From assembly GCA_038501195.1 (NCBI GenBank), contig JBBPUQ010000011.1, forward strand, positions 2,326,001 to 2,390,000: DNA of 64,000 nucleotides. Reading direction: 5' to 3'. The DNA comes from Nemania diffusa. Its lineage: Eukaryota; Ascomycota; Sordariomycetes; Xylariales; Xylariaceae. The notes below the pieces were generated by a model. It did not search any database, was not told where the DNA came from, and was given only the letters and a program-made list of their open reading frames with translations. Shown here in pieces: positions 15,901-28,170 of this stretch; positions within the stretch are counted from its first letter, which is position 1, and every line of letters starts with the position of its first letter. The translations under genes were made by a program, and so were the position numbers.

Positions 15901-16398
15901 CTCACGCTACCTATTACTTATAGTAGGTAGTAGGTAGCCTTCAAGTAGCCTTTTTTTCGTCAGGTATCAATTCGGTAGGGTTAATGTTGTATTTTTATAC
16001 GCAACTTGATTCAATATCATGTTGTGATTAGTGAGCTAGAACCAAAGAGACAGCGTGCCTGCAAATGTATAAATATCATTTCGCCACAAACTTCTAATGT
16101 CAGTCATATTGCCAGCTAGTAACAGCCAACCACTGGCATCGGGTATACTAGCAAGCGAACGCTCCTACACATGCTCTCGTTCTGGCGGTGCAATGACTGA
16201 GCACAGAGAAGTATCTTGTCCGTTTTCTCAACTAGGGCTCGCTCTATGTCTGAAGCGTTGTCTTGAGTTCACTAGATAGCTCATTAAACGGCTATCATGA
16301 TATTGCCACAAATGCTTGATCCTTTATGAGCTATGATCATGGGCTGTCCCTAGCACATAGCCTTAAGTTACACGGGCAGTCCTGGTTTAGCTATTTCG
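12931..16398. other. Intergenic, rich in TACCTAGGTA palindromes
   Basis: About 3.5 kb without a supportable gene. The part next to ded1 is probably its promoter and leader. From 13670 to 15250 the DNA is packed with TACCTACC, GGTAGGTA and TACCTAGGTA units, densest at 14155-14215 and 15105-15135. Short frames (for example 15717-15923 on the plus strand) have no support. Confidence 0.5.
14155..14215. repeat. Dense palindromic TACCTAGGTA repeat cluster
   Basis: Runs of CTACCTATG, TACCTAGGTA and (GGTA)n alternate on both strands over about 60 bp. The same units recur at 15105-15135, 17457-17525, 27580-27600, 55220-55250 and 55380-55440, always outside coding exons. The unit is self-complementary around CCTAGG. 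Confidence 0.7.
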
Positions 16399-17121
16399 TT
16401 AAGGACACTTCACAATCTTGTCGTCGTTGAATTCGATATCCCGAATGCCATCTTTGGTTACCGCCTTGACTATCATCCCCTTGAAGTCGATGGGCAACCG
16501 TCGCTTCAGCTCGTCGGTGCACATTTCGAGGACCTTAATCCCTTGCACTAGAGTCATGTCTGGGTGGTGGTGCTTGTCGAGGATCGAAAGACAATAGTAT
16601 TGCGCATAGCCATGTGCGGCATAAGGAAGCGGCGCCAGCGCCGCTAGGTAATCCAGCCAAAACAAGCTGGGCTTGTGCGTGATGGGGTCGACCCCTCCAA
16701 TGAGGAGGTTCACGTTATAGGGCTTTCGTGACCGCAGGCTTGTCGCAAGCTCGCCGCGTACGTAGTGTGCTAGAGCAGTAGGAGACAGGTCCGTCTCATT
16801 TCGCATAGAATAGAGCTGGGCATTGGCTTGGATGTATTCGGAGAATTGTACTGCACCACAAGTCAGCAAAGACTAAAACCGATGATAGTCTTAGATCCAA
16901 CATACTAGTATCGCCAGCCTCTCCGGAGAATGCTACTAGGGTGTGCTTGTTTAGCTGTCTAGTTTTGTCGTCGGAGGCTTTGAGAATGGTGGCTCCTCGC
17001 ATAGCAGCTTTCGAAGCTGCAATTAAGGTAAAATCCTTGCCCGTAATTCCTAGCAGCACCTCCCTAACATCCAGTTAGTCCTCCATGCGGGTTTGGCGAA
17101 TGATAAATGGGCCTCTTACAT
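16399..17121 (-). CDS. pre1: 20S proteasome subunit beta 4 (Pre1/PSMB2 type)
   Basis: Three exons: 17120-17121 (only A and T of the start codon), 16906-17063 and 16399-16850. Introns are 17064-17119 (GTAAGA...TAG, 56 nt) and 16851-16905 (GTATGT...CAG, 55 nt). Together they give 203 residues beginning MEVLLGITGKDF. The family motifs include SKAAMRGATILK, FSGEAGDT, EYIQANAQLYSMRNE, KPYNVNLL, YCLSILDKHHHP and ELKRRLPIDFKG. The length matches the family (about 200). This is a structural, non-catalytic beta subunit with no propeptide or catalytic Thr1. It assembles into the beta ring of the proteasome core. Without the AT|G junction no in-frame ATG precedes the conserved start, which supports the two-base first exon. 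It is divergent from rrp9, with 620 bp between them. Confidence 0.93.
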
Positions 17122-17741
17122 CTTTACAGGGCCGACGTTCAGAGGAAACTTCGGCTACTGTTGGTAATTTGGTTTAATAGAGGAAGCGGATGGTACGTAG
17201 TTTTATTGCCGTTATTATCGAAGTAGAATCAAGTGCAGTCTTGAGTGTGCAGCCGAAAGAAGGGTTAGCGGAGAGATAACTTAACGAAGTGTTTGAAATG
17301 CTTCAAACAAGAGATGTCATTGGGGTAGGGTCACGTCGACGCGCAAGGAAGCTACAGCCTAGTCAGCCTCATTAGAGAGAGCTAGGTAAGTGTACCTGTG
17401 GAGCACTGCTTTTAGGTAGGTTGGCTGTCGCAGAGACAAGCCACAGCAACACAGCTAGGTAGGTACCTACCCATATACGCAGGCGTTGTTAATGCCTACC
17501 TACCTACCTAGGTAGGTAGGTACCCACTAATAAATACCTACATAGGTACTGTGTAGGTAAGTTATACCTACTCCCCATTTTCACTACCAGGGATTTAGCA
17601 GACATGGCAGGGGTGGTTGATGTCTTATCGCTTATCGGCAGACCTTCCCAGAACTTTTTTTTGGTGAAGAGCTCCGTCTAGTCAAAGGCTCGAGACTCAC
17701 GGCATAGCGTCATTGTAAAGGGAGGCTTCCACTTTGGCAAA
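17122..17741. promoter_or_regulatory. Divergent promoter region pre1/rrp9
   Basis: The 620 bp lie between the start codons of two divergent genes (proteasome subunit and U3 snoRNP protein). They contain a strong TACCTACCTAGGTAGGTAGGT-type palindromic stretch at about 17457-17525. No TATA box is obvious. Shared regulation is possible but not shown. Confidence 0.4.
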
Positions 17742-20461
17742 ATGTCCTCGTTCTTTTCTGTTCCTGGGGCGCAGAAGAAGCGCAAGCGAGACAATGATGG
17801 CCCTGCTCCCAAGAGACCGGCACGACCACGCCCCGCCAAACCGAAAGCTGCTCCCAAGAAGCGAGTCGAACGAGACGAGGAGATATCGGGGAGCGACTCC
17901 GAATCCGGGCTCGCCGAAGACGACGTCGTCGATGTCTCCGGCTCTGAATCCGATGAAGACAACCATGACGAAACGGCAGCTCAAAAGAGACTGCGATTGG
18001 CCACTCAATACCTATCTCAAGTACGGGAGGAGGTCGAAGCAACAGGTTGGGATGCCGAGGAAATTGTGAGAAGATCCCTATTGCGCCGGTGGGATACCGG
18101 AGCTTCACTGATAATATTTCTAATATGTGGCAATTAGGACAAGGATATGATAGCTGCGCGATTGGTAATTAACACCTGTTGCAAATGCCATGATATGACC
18201 CATGATCTAAACATGTTACTTTTAGGAGGAGGATGTAGCAGAAAGTAAAGGAAAGATCTTCCGGCACGTCGCATCAGAAATCGACCTCGACTCGAGACCG
18301 ACAATGTTCCGAGATAATACGCATACGGTCACATCTGTGGCTCTATGCTCGCCTTTTATATACTTGGGTGAGTTCTCATGCCGGATCGCATTGACTGCCG
18401 CCCTGGGATGCCAATGACTGACTTACTACTACATAAAAGTTACGAAAGATTCGCAGTTAATAAAGTACCGTCTACAACCTCCCCCGGACGAACAATACAA
18501 GCAGACTACTCGAAAGAAGCCTAAGAAACAAGCCCCTCCCCGGAAACGGCCCCAGCGACTTGCTTCAGTGAAAGGGAGGCACACGAGAGCGGGCGATAGG
18601 AATTTTAAGGGTCATGTTGGGCAAATATTATGTGTCGCAGCGAGTGACGATGGGAAATACGTCGTCACGGGTGGTGACGACAAGAGAATTGTGGTTTGGG
18701 ATTCCTCCCTGAAGCCTTTGCGGGTGTTTACGCACCACAGAGATGCAGTGACCGGGTTGGTCTTCCGCAGAAATTCTCATCAGATGTATTCGTGCTCGAA
18801 AGATCGGACAATTAGGGTTTGGGTAAGTTTCTTTACCCTTCCCATCTCCCATGATTGCTCTTAGATTACCATGCTAACTTCGCAACGAAGAACTGCGATG
18901 CTCTCGCATTTGTCGAGAGTCTATTCGGCCACGCCGACTCAGCTCTAGATGTCGATGCTTTGGCTTTAGAGAGGCTCGTTTCAGTCGGAGCTGTAAGTTA
19001 TTCTCGAAGCGAACTCTCCTTCTCCGCGAAATTTCTGGCCCTTCACGCCCTGCGCAATTTCAATTCCGACTTCTCAATGAAAACTTGCTAATATTTTACG
19101 GCTGCAGAGAGACAGAACAGTACGCCGTAAGTTACGCTTTGCAACTTGTTTGATACCTTGAAGCTGGATTTTCAGCCTACATTTAAATAAGCGGATCTAC
19201 ACTTGTTCAAGAAATCACAATTCACCATCCCCCCTTCCCTCTACAGGCGGATACTAAATTCTTGTGCAGTATGGAAAGTGGCAGACGAGACGCAACTCGT
19301 GTTCCGAGCTAGTTCTGGGACTGGTGATAGGAAGAGGCAAATCGACCTTGGCGTAGTAAGCTTCCGTCCTCGTCCTATTTTTGCTCTCAATAGCCCTAAG
19401 AGCCTAAGAATGATGGGATGAAGTGACTGATCTCTCTAATGTTAGGATCCTAATTCGCTTGCTGCAACTGGAAGCCTTGATCGCGTGGCATACATTGATG
19501 AGAATTATTTCATTACCGGCTCTGATAACGGGTGCATTTCCTTGTAAGAATTCCTTTTTTTGCCAAATATACCATAGAATAGGGAGAGCGGCCGTGTAAA
19601 TCCTATGCTAGCCAAGTTTCCAAATCAACTTCGAATATCAATAGTCGAACAGTGCTGACTATTATAGATGGACGCTGTCTAAAAAGAAACCGCTGGACAC
19701 TATCGTCAGAGCCCATGGATTAGAGGACCGTCTACCTCCTTCCGAAGCTAGTGCTGAAGAGCACCCTTCTGCTGAGGTTGTGCCTCCGCCTCAACCCCGA
19801 GGGATTACAAGCCTCCGAGCGTTACCATATTCCGACTTAATTCTGTCTGGCAGCACTGATGGGTTCATTGGTGCGTATACAAACCCCCAAGCCTAGTCTC
19901 TTAGGCTTCATTTTAAATAATCTTTTGATGTGGATGCTAACTCTTTGGCAGTGAGTATATTTAAGTCCCTATCTAAATTTAGCAAGCCCTCCCGGCCCGA
20001 GTACAACCAGCAGAATTTAGAATTCAGAATTCCAACTAACATGATTTTTCTCGCAGCGTGTTTGGAAATTTGATGAAAAGGAAAAGAAACTTCAAAGCGT
20101 CGGTATACTTGGGCAGCCCAACAAAGACGTAGTTGCGCATGGCGTAGTAGCCGAAATAACATCGGATGCGATGGACATTAGCAATGAAGACAAAGCTCAC
20201 GATCAGGCTGGTGACGCTGAGCCGTACCAAGTCAAGGGAGTCGTCAATGATATAGCGATCATATCACGGGGTAAGGCCAGCGACAATGAAACTTTCACCG
20301 TGGTCTGTGCAGTCGGAAAGGAACACAGACTCGGGAGATGGGGTTCTAATATCAAAGGGGCAAAGAACGGCGCCGTGGTGTTCGAATTACGAAAAAAGTC
20401 GAGAAAAGGAGGTGTTAAGAGTGACGCGAACGTGGTGGAGAAGGCTCCTAACGTAGAATGA
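17742..20461 (+). CDS. rrp9: U3 snoRNP WD40 protein Rrp9 (U3-55K)
   Basis: Ten coding exons: 17742-18065, 18138-18164, 18226-18367, 18440-18822, 18891-18992, 19109-19127, 19270-19355, 19446-19543, 19668-19869 and 20057-20461. They give 595 residues. The N-terminus is basic then acidic (nuclear). It is followed by the Rrp9 signature EEDVAESKGKIFRHVASE, then WD40 repeats such as GHVGQILCVAAS...VWD, HRDAVTGLVF...RTIRVW, DRTVRLWKVAD and GSTDGFIRVWKFDE. The C-terminus ends in a lysine-rich tail after HRLGRWG. Rrp9 binds the U3 snoRNA B/C motif and acts in 18S rRNA processing in the nucleolus. Exons of 19 and 27 nt are fixed by the repeat sequence. The last intron cannot be removed as a single GT-AG intron without a frameshift; it is read as a stwintron (see separate entry). 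Confidence 0.93.
19870..20056 (+). other. [D1,2] stwintron in rrp9
   Basis: Exon 9 ends ...GGG TTC ATT at 19869. The next base, G19870, is followed by an internal intron 19871-19951 (GTGCGT...branch GCTAAC...GGCAG, 81 nt). Its removal fuses G19870 to TGAGTATAT (19952 onward) and makes a perfect donor, GTGAGTAT. The external intron then ends at 20056 (branch ACTAAC, CGCAG). The result is DGFI|RVWKFDEK, the expected WD40 continuation. A single intron 19871-20056 would leave one extra base and hit TGA after five codons. Confidence 0.88.
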
Positions 20462-21002
20462 GAGCAATTTCAGCACTCCTAGATGTTGCTGCACTCCCTC
20501 TCTAAGTAGGAGAAAGGTGTCTCGTTGGTGTTGGTGTGGAGAAAAGCTTGCATAGAGTTCGCTGTATATTGTGCTCGGCTGTGATATGTCAGGGCTAGCA
20601 TACCGTAGAAAAACGATACCCTACTTGATATGGTACACAAACATCTCAACATCAACTGAGCAAATCATTATGCAAGCACTTGTCATGGCAGGGCGATTTC
20701 CCAAACGAATCGCGAATTATATTGCGTGTTCTAACGCTCTTGATCGTACATATATAAGCAGTGCGGTAAAAATATATTAATAGACCTAGCACTTTTGGTA
20801 CGGCTAGAGTCTCTATGGTCTCTTTATCCTAGGTCGTACATGCTGTCTTTCCCATTTATCCCTATAAGCCCGAATAGCAGCAGTTAATACCAACTATAAA
20901 ATCATCCCATCGTAAAAAAATTGGTACATAAACCCCATTTAAATCTCCGTTCGCGCTACCCTTCGTTTCAAATCGCTGGCCTTTGGATAGGTATGAATAG
21001 CG
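20462..21002. other. Convergent 3' region of rrp9 and ypk9
   Basis: 540 bp between two converging genes. It presumably holds both 3' UTRs. I see no further gene or structured element. Confidence 0.5.
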
Positions 21003-24000
21003 TTAGCTCTGCATACGCTCGTGGATGATCTTATACTCCTTTCTCTTCTTGGTGGTCTTCGTGAGAGAGTGCCTTGCATTCCCAATGGTACGGGCGAGGG
21101 GCAGGAATATATAGTTCTCGCCTATCCAGGCAAGCAACAGATAGGCGCCGCCGAGCACCAGGAGCGTAACTTTGAACGATGGGCTGGTTCGAGTGAGCTG
21201 CATGAGCTTGCGGAGCCAGTGCGCGGGAGTAAAGACCATATATATGACGATCGCGAGCGCCAGTAGGATAGTCGTCACGAAGGGATCTAACTAGATGATT
21301 AGCTTAGAGAAGATGGTTATAATTTCTAGCTTTTTATAGCGAGACCTATGTTTGGCTTTTAGACTAAAAAAAGGCGGTAGAGGGGGGAGAGGGGGGCACG
21401 GACGATCCAATACAATGGGACAATAAGTGGTTCAATGGCTTCGCTTAAAACTGATGAAAGCCAAAACTCACAATTCTGCGTCATCGGTTGCCGGAATGGC
21501 CTACCTGCGTTAAGCACAACACCAATGAAGACGTACTCGAAGCAAGACACCAGGAATAGCGCGGTATTCTCTGAATTCTTGACATTGACCTTCTCGCGGT
21601 CAACGTAAGGTGGGATGAACCTTGGAGCGACTTATTTTAGCATAGATCGATTGTTCTAGGCCTAGAGATTACGTACCATTCTTGGTCCTGTACGATGAGA
21701 AACGCAGCCGCTTGAATGAGAATGCATATGATCATCTGACCCAGAAGTGGTGTGAGAACCTTCCGGGACACCAGGTTGGCTGTCGGTCGTTTCTTGCTAA
21801 GTACCGGGTAGGGGCCGGACCAGCCCACTATTAGATAGTTAGCATATCATAACAAGCCGAGTGCTATATTGGGTAGACTTGCTGAAAATAGCAATAGGCA
21901 ATATGAGGAGAACGTCGATGAATAGGAACTGGTAAGTTGTTAGTTGGCAATGAGTGTAAAGAGGGTGGTCGAGTCATTCTTACCTGAAAGTCGCCCAAGT
22001 TCGAACCTGACGCGTAGAGGAAGCTGACTGATGTGAACTGGATCGCGGAGTAGAGGCTCATATACTTAAAGCAGCTGAAGCTTGTGACAAGTGCCGCTCG
22101 ACCCTCCCTATGAAGAGGTTAGCACTGACTAGGGATAATTTTCTTAGACATCTTAAAACGAACCTGATCACGTCTGGTACACATCGAATGTCAAACACCC
22201 TTGACGTAAATGGTGCAGCCACTGATGCTTCTGCCTCTGACAAGGAGATGCCCACATCCGCTGCTTTTAAGGCACCGCAGTCATTGGCCCCGTCACCACA
22301 GAACCCGCAGCAGTATCCAATACTTTGAAGTTTCTCGACTAATTCATGCTTCTCGTCCGGAGACATTCGCGCAAATATCTTGCCACGGACAAGCATCTAA
22401 ACCATGTTAGACCACTGCACTTGTTATATACTATAAGCCCAGACCCTACTTACCTTTTGCACAATGTCGTTCGGCGCGAAGTCTATGATCCACCGAAATA
22501 CATCGCCGCTTATTGCCAGGGAGTAGTTCTTGAGATTGGTTATATCGTACGGCAGAGAGGCATCACGTTGGATCGGTGCAGGGAGAGGCTATAGTAAGAA
22601 TTTTAGTACGAATCGCTCATATAGTGATGAAATTTTAAATCTTACGAGCAAGGACCGACTGTCTAATTGGTATGCAGCGTCATCTATGCTTTCCCATTGA
22701 AGACGTGCATTTGGATCACGGGAATTGCCCTCCGCAAAATGTGGTACGAAACAGTGGGCACTTCGGTCAACTAGGCCACAATTCCTTGCCACACTGATAG
22801 CTGTTAGAATATTGTCCCCTGTGACCATGATAGATCCGATATTCGACTGGTTAAGTTCCATCAAGACTGCAGCGGTTGTTGGCTTTAGCTTATTCTCGAA
22901 TATAATGAATCCAACAAATTCAAGGTTCGCTTCAACTTCTTCCCTTTTCATCTTCTGAGACTTGATCCAAGACAACTTCTTCATGTGTTTTGTAGCGCAT
23001 GCGATAACACGATATCCTTTGTGAGTATAATATGACAAAAGTTCATCATAATCATTAGGAACTAAGTTTGTTAGTTCTTATTCATACGTACGCTGGGGGA
23101 AACGAAGAGACCATACAGCTGTCAGGGCGGCAAATTTCCCGCATGCATTCTGGTGCACCCTTAACATATATATCTCCACGCTGCTGACCGAATCCTCGGA
23201 CAATGACGCTAGCCCTGCGTAGCTGAGAGACGAATTCGAAAGATCTCAAAACCCCGAGTTCGAGAGGAGCCTAGGGAAGGATTAGACACTAAGGCAAAGT
23301 CGCATTACGATGGTGCACTTACATTCCTGCCGTGAATATTCGCAAACTCATCCGTATCATATAGCGGCGCAGGAGGGGGCCGTGCAATCGAAGGAGAGAG
23401 GCCGCCATGTTCATCGTCCTCTTGGTCACCTCCACCCTGTGTGCCCTCTTCAAACAACCAACCCGTGAACTCAAACATCTTCAAATCTAATGGATCCCCA
23501 ACAAGTTCTCCGTCAACAGAACGAAGGGAGTGGCAGGTAGCCATGGTAAAAAGCGCTGCACGACTAACATCATATTTGTCCCCAGGGCCGGAAGCGATGC
23601 TCGAGTGAGGCACCAGTTCTGATGTTTTAGAGATGAGGTCGTTGAAACGGTTTGTTGACCGAGATACCAGCCTGACACCGAGAACATCTAAGCCATCTTC
23701 TGTGAGAGTACCAGTTTTGTCGAAGCACATAACGTCGAGCTTGCCGCCGACATTAACCCTTTGTGGGCTAATACAAAATATTTGCTTTTTCCTAAGGCGA
23801 CTCAGAGCGAAATTTGTTCCAATCGTCAAAGTAGCTGGTAGAGCTGGTGGGACGACAATAGTAATCAGATCTAGTGCTCTGACAACAATTAAATGCCAGG
23901 CTAGCTCGAGGCGGACAAAGTTTATAAATGAAACAACGAAACCCAACAGTGCAATGCATCCCATAACCGAAATATATCGAAATGAATCCCGATAGAACTT

Positions 24001-25901
24001 GAATCCTGATGGCTTTGGGAACAACATAGACCGGACTAAGGAGCCCTTGGTTGTATTGAAGCCCGTCCGCACAACCATAGCTAGCGCTACAGCTTCTTCG
24101 TCTCTGTTTTCAGCTGGTCGCCTCGCACGGATTATTTTCGTCCCACAGAATAGAAAATGGCGCGCTGCCTCGGGCGAGATTGTTGAGGCCTCAAGGTTCA
24201 TCATCTGTAGCGTATCGTCGACAGCTGGGATCTTAGAGACTGGAACTGACTCCCCAGTGAGCATACTCTCGTTTACTATACAGTCCCCACTTAACAGAAT
24301 ACTGTCACTGGGGAACTGCGTAAGACTTGGATCGCTGATTTCATACACGTCCCCGGGGACCAAATCACTCGAGGAGACAGTTGCCCCTGCAAATGCATTA
24401 GCAGAGTTAGAGACGAGGATAGCAAATCAACCTACAGAACCCATTGCGAAGAACGCGCACATCACACTCGAAGCGAGAGATATCCCGAAGACGCTTCATT
24501 GTCTGTTTCTGTTAGCAGCCTTAAGATACAAGAAAACACGAAAGCACTTACAGAACGCGTCTCTACAAGGGTTGCAATAATACTCCCCGCAGACATAACA
24601 AATATACATATAGCGTAATAGTAATACTCATCCACCGACCATAGGATCAGACTCGCGATTTGGAAAATATAGAAGGGGTGAAAGACCTAACCGCCATCTT
24701 AGTCTTCGCCATTATCTTTCACGTGGGGCAACGTACCTCGTCCACCAGTAGCTGAGGGATCGATTTCTGTTCAATGTCTATGAGGTTGGCACCAAAAACA
24801 CATTCTCGTTCTATTTTCTCATCTCCATCGATGCCAGTTCGCAATGTTCGAACTCTCGTCCAAGTGGGATCTTTCCACCCATTGCAGACGACGAATTTAT
24901 CCTTTAATGGGTGAAAAAAGAAGCGGACATAGCGGTATTCCAGAGTTTGGAGTTCGTTCATGATAGGATCGTTATCATCTTCGAGTAGCTGTGCAAAAAT
25001 CTTCTCAGGAGTGCCAAATACAGTAGAAAGTGGTCGTTCGTAAGGCTGGCGCTTAACATTCAAGATAGCCATCTCACCCCATTGGTTCTGTGTGACTTAG
25101 AGTTAGAATGTGTGGTAAAGAAAATTATTGTACGAGGCAATCGACTAACTTCTAGAACAGCCCAGTGGCACTCGCGGAGTGGACAGGGCTCTCCGATCAG
25201 CTTGACTTGCCACTTGGGCAGCCAGCGCAAAAGCAAATATGCAAGGCCTAAAGTCGACACGCAAAGCAGGATGTAGGCTGGATATCCAACGCTGCCAGTC
25301 CGAAAACCAGCTATTACAATAGTAAGGTCCTCGCTAACTATGTGCAGTTTCTGACTGACTCGGCCATGAATGCGACCACTCGCATCCGTCCTCGCGCTAT
25401 CAGTTCGAAGGAGTCGAGCGTGAACAGAAGATCTCGACTGAGTGGATGACCTCCTCCTATGCATAGCATAACCTTGGGTACTCGCGTTGTCAACCTCGCT
25501 ATCGGTAGCTTGGTCTGTCTCGTGCCCTAGCTCGAAGGGGATGTCGTCGATGTCCAGGGAGACGGCGCCGTTGTCTTCAACATACTGCTGCTCGTCTTCA
25601 GGTATGTTCTCCTCTTCATTGTAGTACGCGAAGCTCGCTGTCGAGTCGGCGCGCTGACGACGATGAGAAAAGGCAGAAACGCTCGTCGGCAAGCTCTCTG
25701 CCATGGGGCCAGAGAACAACTGCAAGTAAGGCCCCGGTTAGAAGAGCCGGCATTTACATGAATAGAAGCAGAGCTACGCACCTCATCATGGGCCATTTCT
25801 ACATCTTCAAACACGCTCGCGTTGCTGTGGTTGGAGCCGAGCTGGTACAAAGCTGCAACCCGTTGGCGCGCCTCAGGCGCATCGGCTTCGTTCTCGTCCA
25901 T
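21003..25901 (-). CDS. ypk9: P5B-type cation-transporting ATPase (Ypk9/ATP13A2 family)
   Basis: Fifteen exons on the minus strand: 25782-25901, 25150-25719, 24737-25087, 24552-24686, 24436-24508, 23323-24386, 23117-23270, 22646-23061, 22454-22588, 22164-22396, 21984-22107, 21883-21928, 21677-21827, 21472-21620 and 21003-21286. They give about 1334 residues. The P5B hallmark PPALPATL sits in a membrane helix near residue 600. DKTGTLT (phosphorylated Asp) is near 640, the TGES motif lies in the actuator domain, and [12 protein letters not shown] is the hinge. Multiple C-terminal membrane helices follow. The PPALP motif separates it from P5A (Spf1, PPELP). Family members are vacuolar/lysosomal and linked to polyamine export and metal tolerance. 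Intron 21828-21882 has a GC donor (GCAAGT). Intron 24509-24551 has an alternative in-frame acceptor 6 nt downstream. The last intron (21287-21471) is unusually long. Confidence 0.93.
21828..21882 (-). other. GC-AG intron in ypk9
   Basis: Exon 12 ends ATTTTCA and the intron begins GCAAGT, the usual consensus for GC donors. It ends AATAG. Splicing reads [13 protein letters not shown], which fits the conserved P5B loop. The nearby GT (two bases further) gives the wrong frame. Confidence 0.8.
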
Positions 25902-28170
25902 GGCGAAACCTAGAATTTCTCACCGGCCTCACCGCTGCGCCAACCCTCAATCAGTGCATAGGGGGCTAGCGGTGGTTCACACAGGTAGAATAATGCCTTT
26001 TCGGCTGGTTGTGGAGAGCTTGTAGTTGTCACGAGAGAGCTTTGGGGTTTTCCGAGGGGTTATCGAATTGCCCAAGCATGCGACGCTAACGGCAGACAAT
26101 CCTTGGATCTACCTACCTTATGTGGTGCACCTTTGTCAGTAGGAAGGTACTTGGCTCAATCTATAATCACTTCTTAGCTACCCTGGTTGATAGGTATGTG
26201 GCAACCAAATTCAATAGCCCCTTAAAAGCGACTTACATCTAAGTTACAGAATTGTTAATTTATTTGTGTAACTAGAAATCTTTCATACCTCCTAGATATG
26301 GTTGATCAGACCTATGTAGGTATTTTGTCTTGTACTCTGAGGTTACCTAAACTGCAGGCTACCAGCTTTAATTCAGCTATATTGTCCTATATCGGCGCTC
26401 TGTAAAGCTAGTTCTGATTAGGTACTACCTCTAACTCTGTAAGCTTAGATCTTTTTCATTTTTATCGATAACACAAAGATAACGATAACGCATTGCTACC
26501 AAATGGGACAAACTGATCGCATTTCCTATTTCAGTAAGACGACTTGATGGGCAGATATCACTAGCCCTAGGACCTAGGTAGCTTGCCTAAGTATCTAGTA
26601 TTAATGTTTTCTAACGAGAGTCAATGCTACCAATGCATGCTGTTGCATTACGGGCAAATGGATGGGGTAGGGTTCAATGCCTAGATGTTGGCATGCAGCA
26701 TTGGGCAGAACCGGATTTGCAGGGCAGGCCTATGACGTGTGAAGTTTACCATCTACTGTTGCCCAAAAGATACAGGGAATCTTGAAACTGCGTGCATGTG
26801 TGTGCGTGTAGGTTTGTGAATGGTCGCTCTAGCAACATTGAAAATTCAGGTTGATTTGCGCCTTAGATAAAACTTCGAGGACAATAAGTTGTTGCCTCAT
26901 TTCCATGTTAACAAGTGCTAGTTGGCACTTATCCCAAGCCATCGAGGGCCTTACTTAGACGCCGCCTGCCTAACTCCCTATGCCCAAATAGTAAAGAAGC
27001 ATCAGCCAGTCAATCATCTACTGCGTAACTTTGTTGAAATTTGATAAAAACTACAACCTAAAATAAAACTACTATAATCCGCAAACAATGTTTAAAATAG
27101 AAAACTACTCCTCTGCCGAGGTATCATGGAAACAGGTGTAAGCCTATAAATAAAGTACCTAGGATATCTCTCTTTTGAAACCCTTGGGTAGGTATTTAAT
27201 TAGGTACCTAAATGTTCCACATAATGAGGCAAGATGGTGCTACATACATGGACACAAGTTGTTCTCAACACTGCAACTTTTTATCGATGTGCAAAGGGAG
27301 ATCATTAAAAAGGTTGGCTCCTTCCCCACCTAATATCCCCACCAAATCTACAGCTATGTAGGTATGTACCAACCCGACTTCTATACCAAGCATCCCTAGT
27401 ATATAACATATGAATGCCATGTAACTATGCCGTCGGAGTTTCCTTAGCTTGAATTATAGGTGTATTAACGGTTCGGAATTCTACTAGCATCTCACCAAAT
27501 TGAAAACCCCGTAGGTTACTATGTAGCACACTACCTACACGCAAGTTGTACCTAAATTACAGCGTACCTCAGATACTCGTAGGTACCTACCTACAGTATT
27601 CACAGGGACCGTTAGCCCTACCCATTCAATCCCGCCTACCTAGATAGGCATTACATGCACTGTATACTGTATGCTGTACCTATGTAGGTCCTATGCTGTA
27701 CCCCCATGAGTGGTCCCGAGAAGTAGGTAATTTGAACAACCACGTCCAACCAACCGTTAACCGTCGTCTCTCGTCTTGCACATCTCACTCGCACTTTCAT
27801 CCCGTATCTTTTATTCCTTCTCCTCCTCTTACCCCTCAAGAAGACCTTTTCTTCTTTTATACAACTTGGTTTCCTCTGTACAACTCCAGGTTTTCTCTCT
27901 GTTTCTCGCGGTGGTGGACTTGGTAGAAGTGTCTTTGGACAACCAACTTACCAAGTACCTACCTACCATAGGTACTTATTTACCTTCTACACTTCTACTA
28001 CGTACGCAGTAGATATCGACCTGCCAGACCCGCCCGCATTTCGACCGTCTCTCACTATCAGAACCCACTATCCCTGCCCTTTTTCTCCGCCACTTTTTTT
28101 CTTTACCATCTCCCTCCCAACACTTTCACAACCCATTGTCTCGACAAGTCTGTGATCAAGCACACTCACA
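25902..28170. other. Divergent intergenic region ypk9/nap1
   Basis: 2.3 kb with no supportable gene. TACCTA/TAGGTA palindromes recur, for example near 26570, 27190 and 27580. The last 400 bp before nap1 are pyrimidine-rich (CT tracts 27770-28140), as is typical of strongly expressed fungal genes. Confidence 0.5.

Noticed and set aside
19871..20056. Single conventional intron, or a tiny exon such as TGA/CCCTCCCGGCCCGA, in rrp9
   Set aside because: The single intron shifts frame to a stop. Small exons either do not restore phase or need poor splice sites and add residues absent from WD40 repeats. The stwintron explains all bases.
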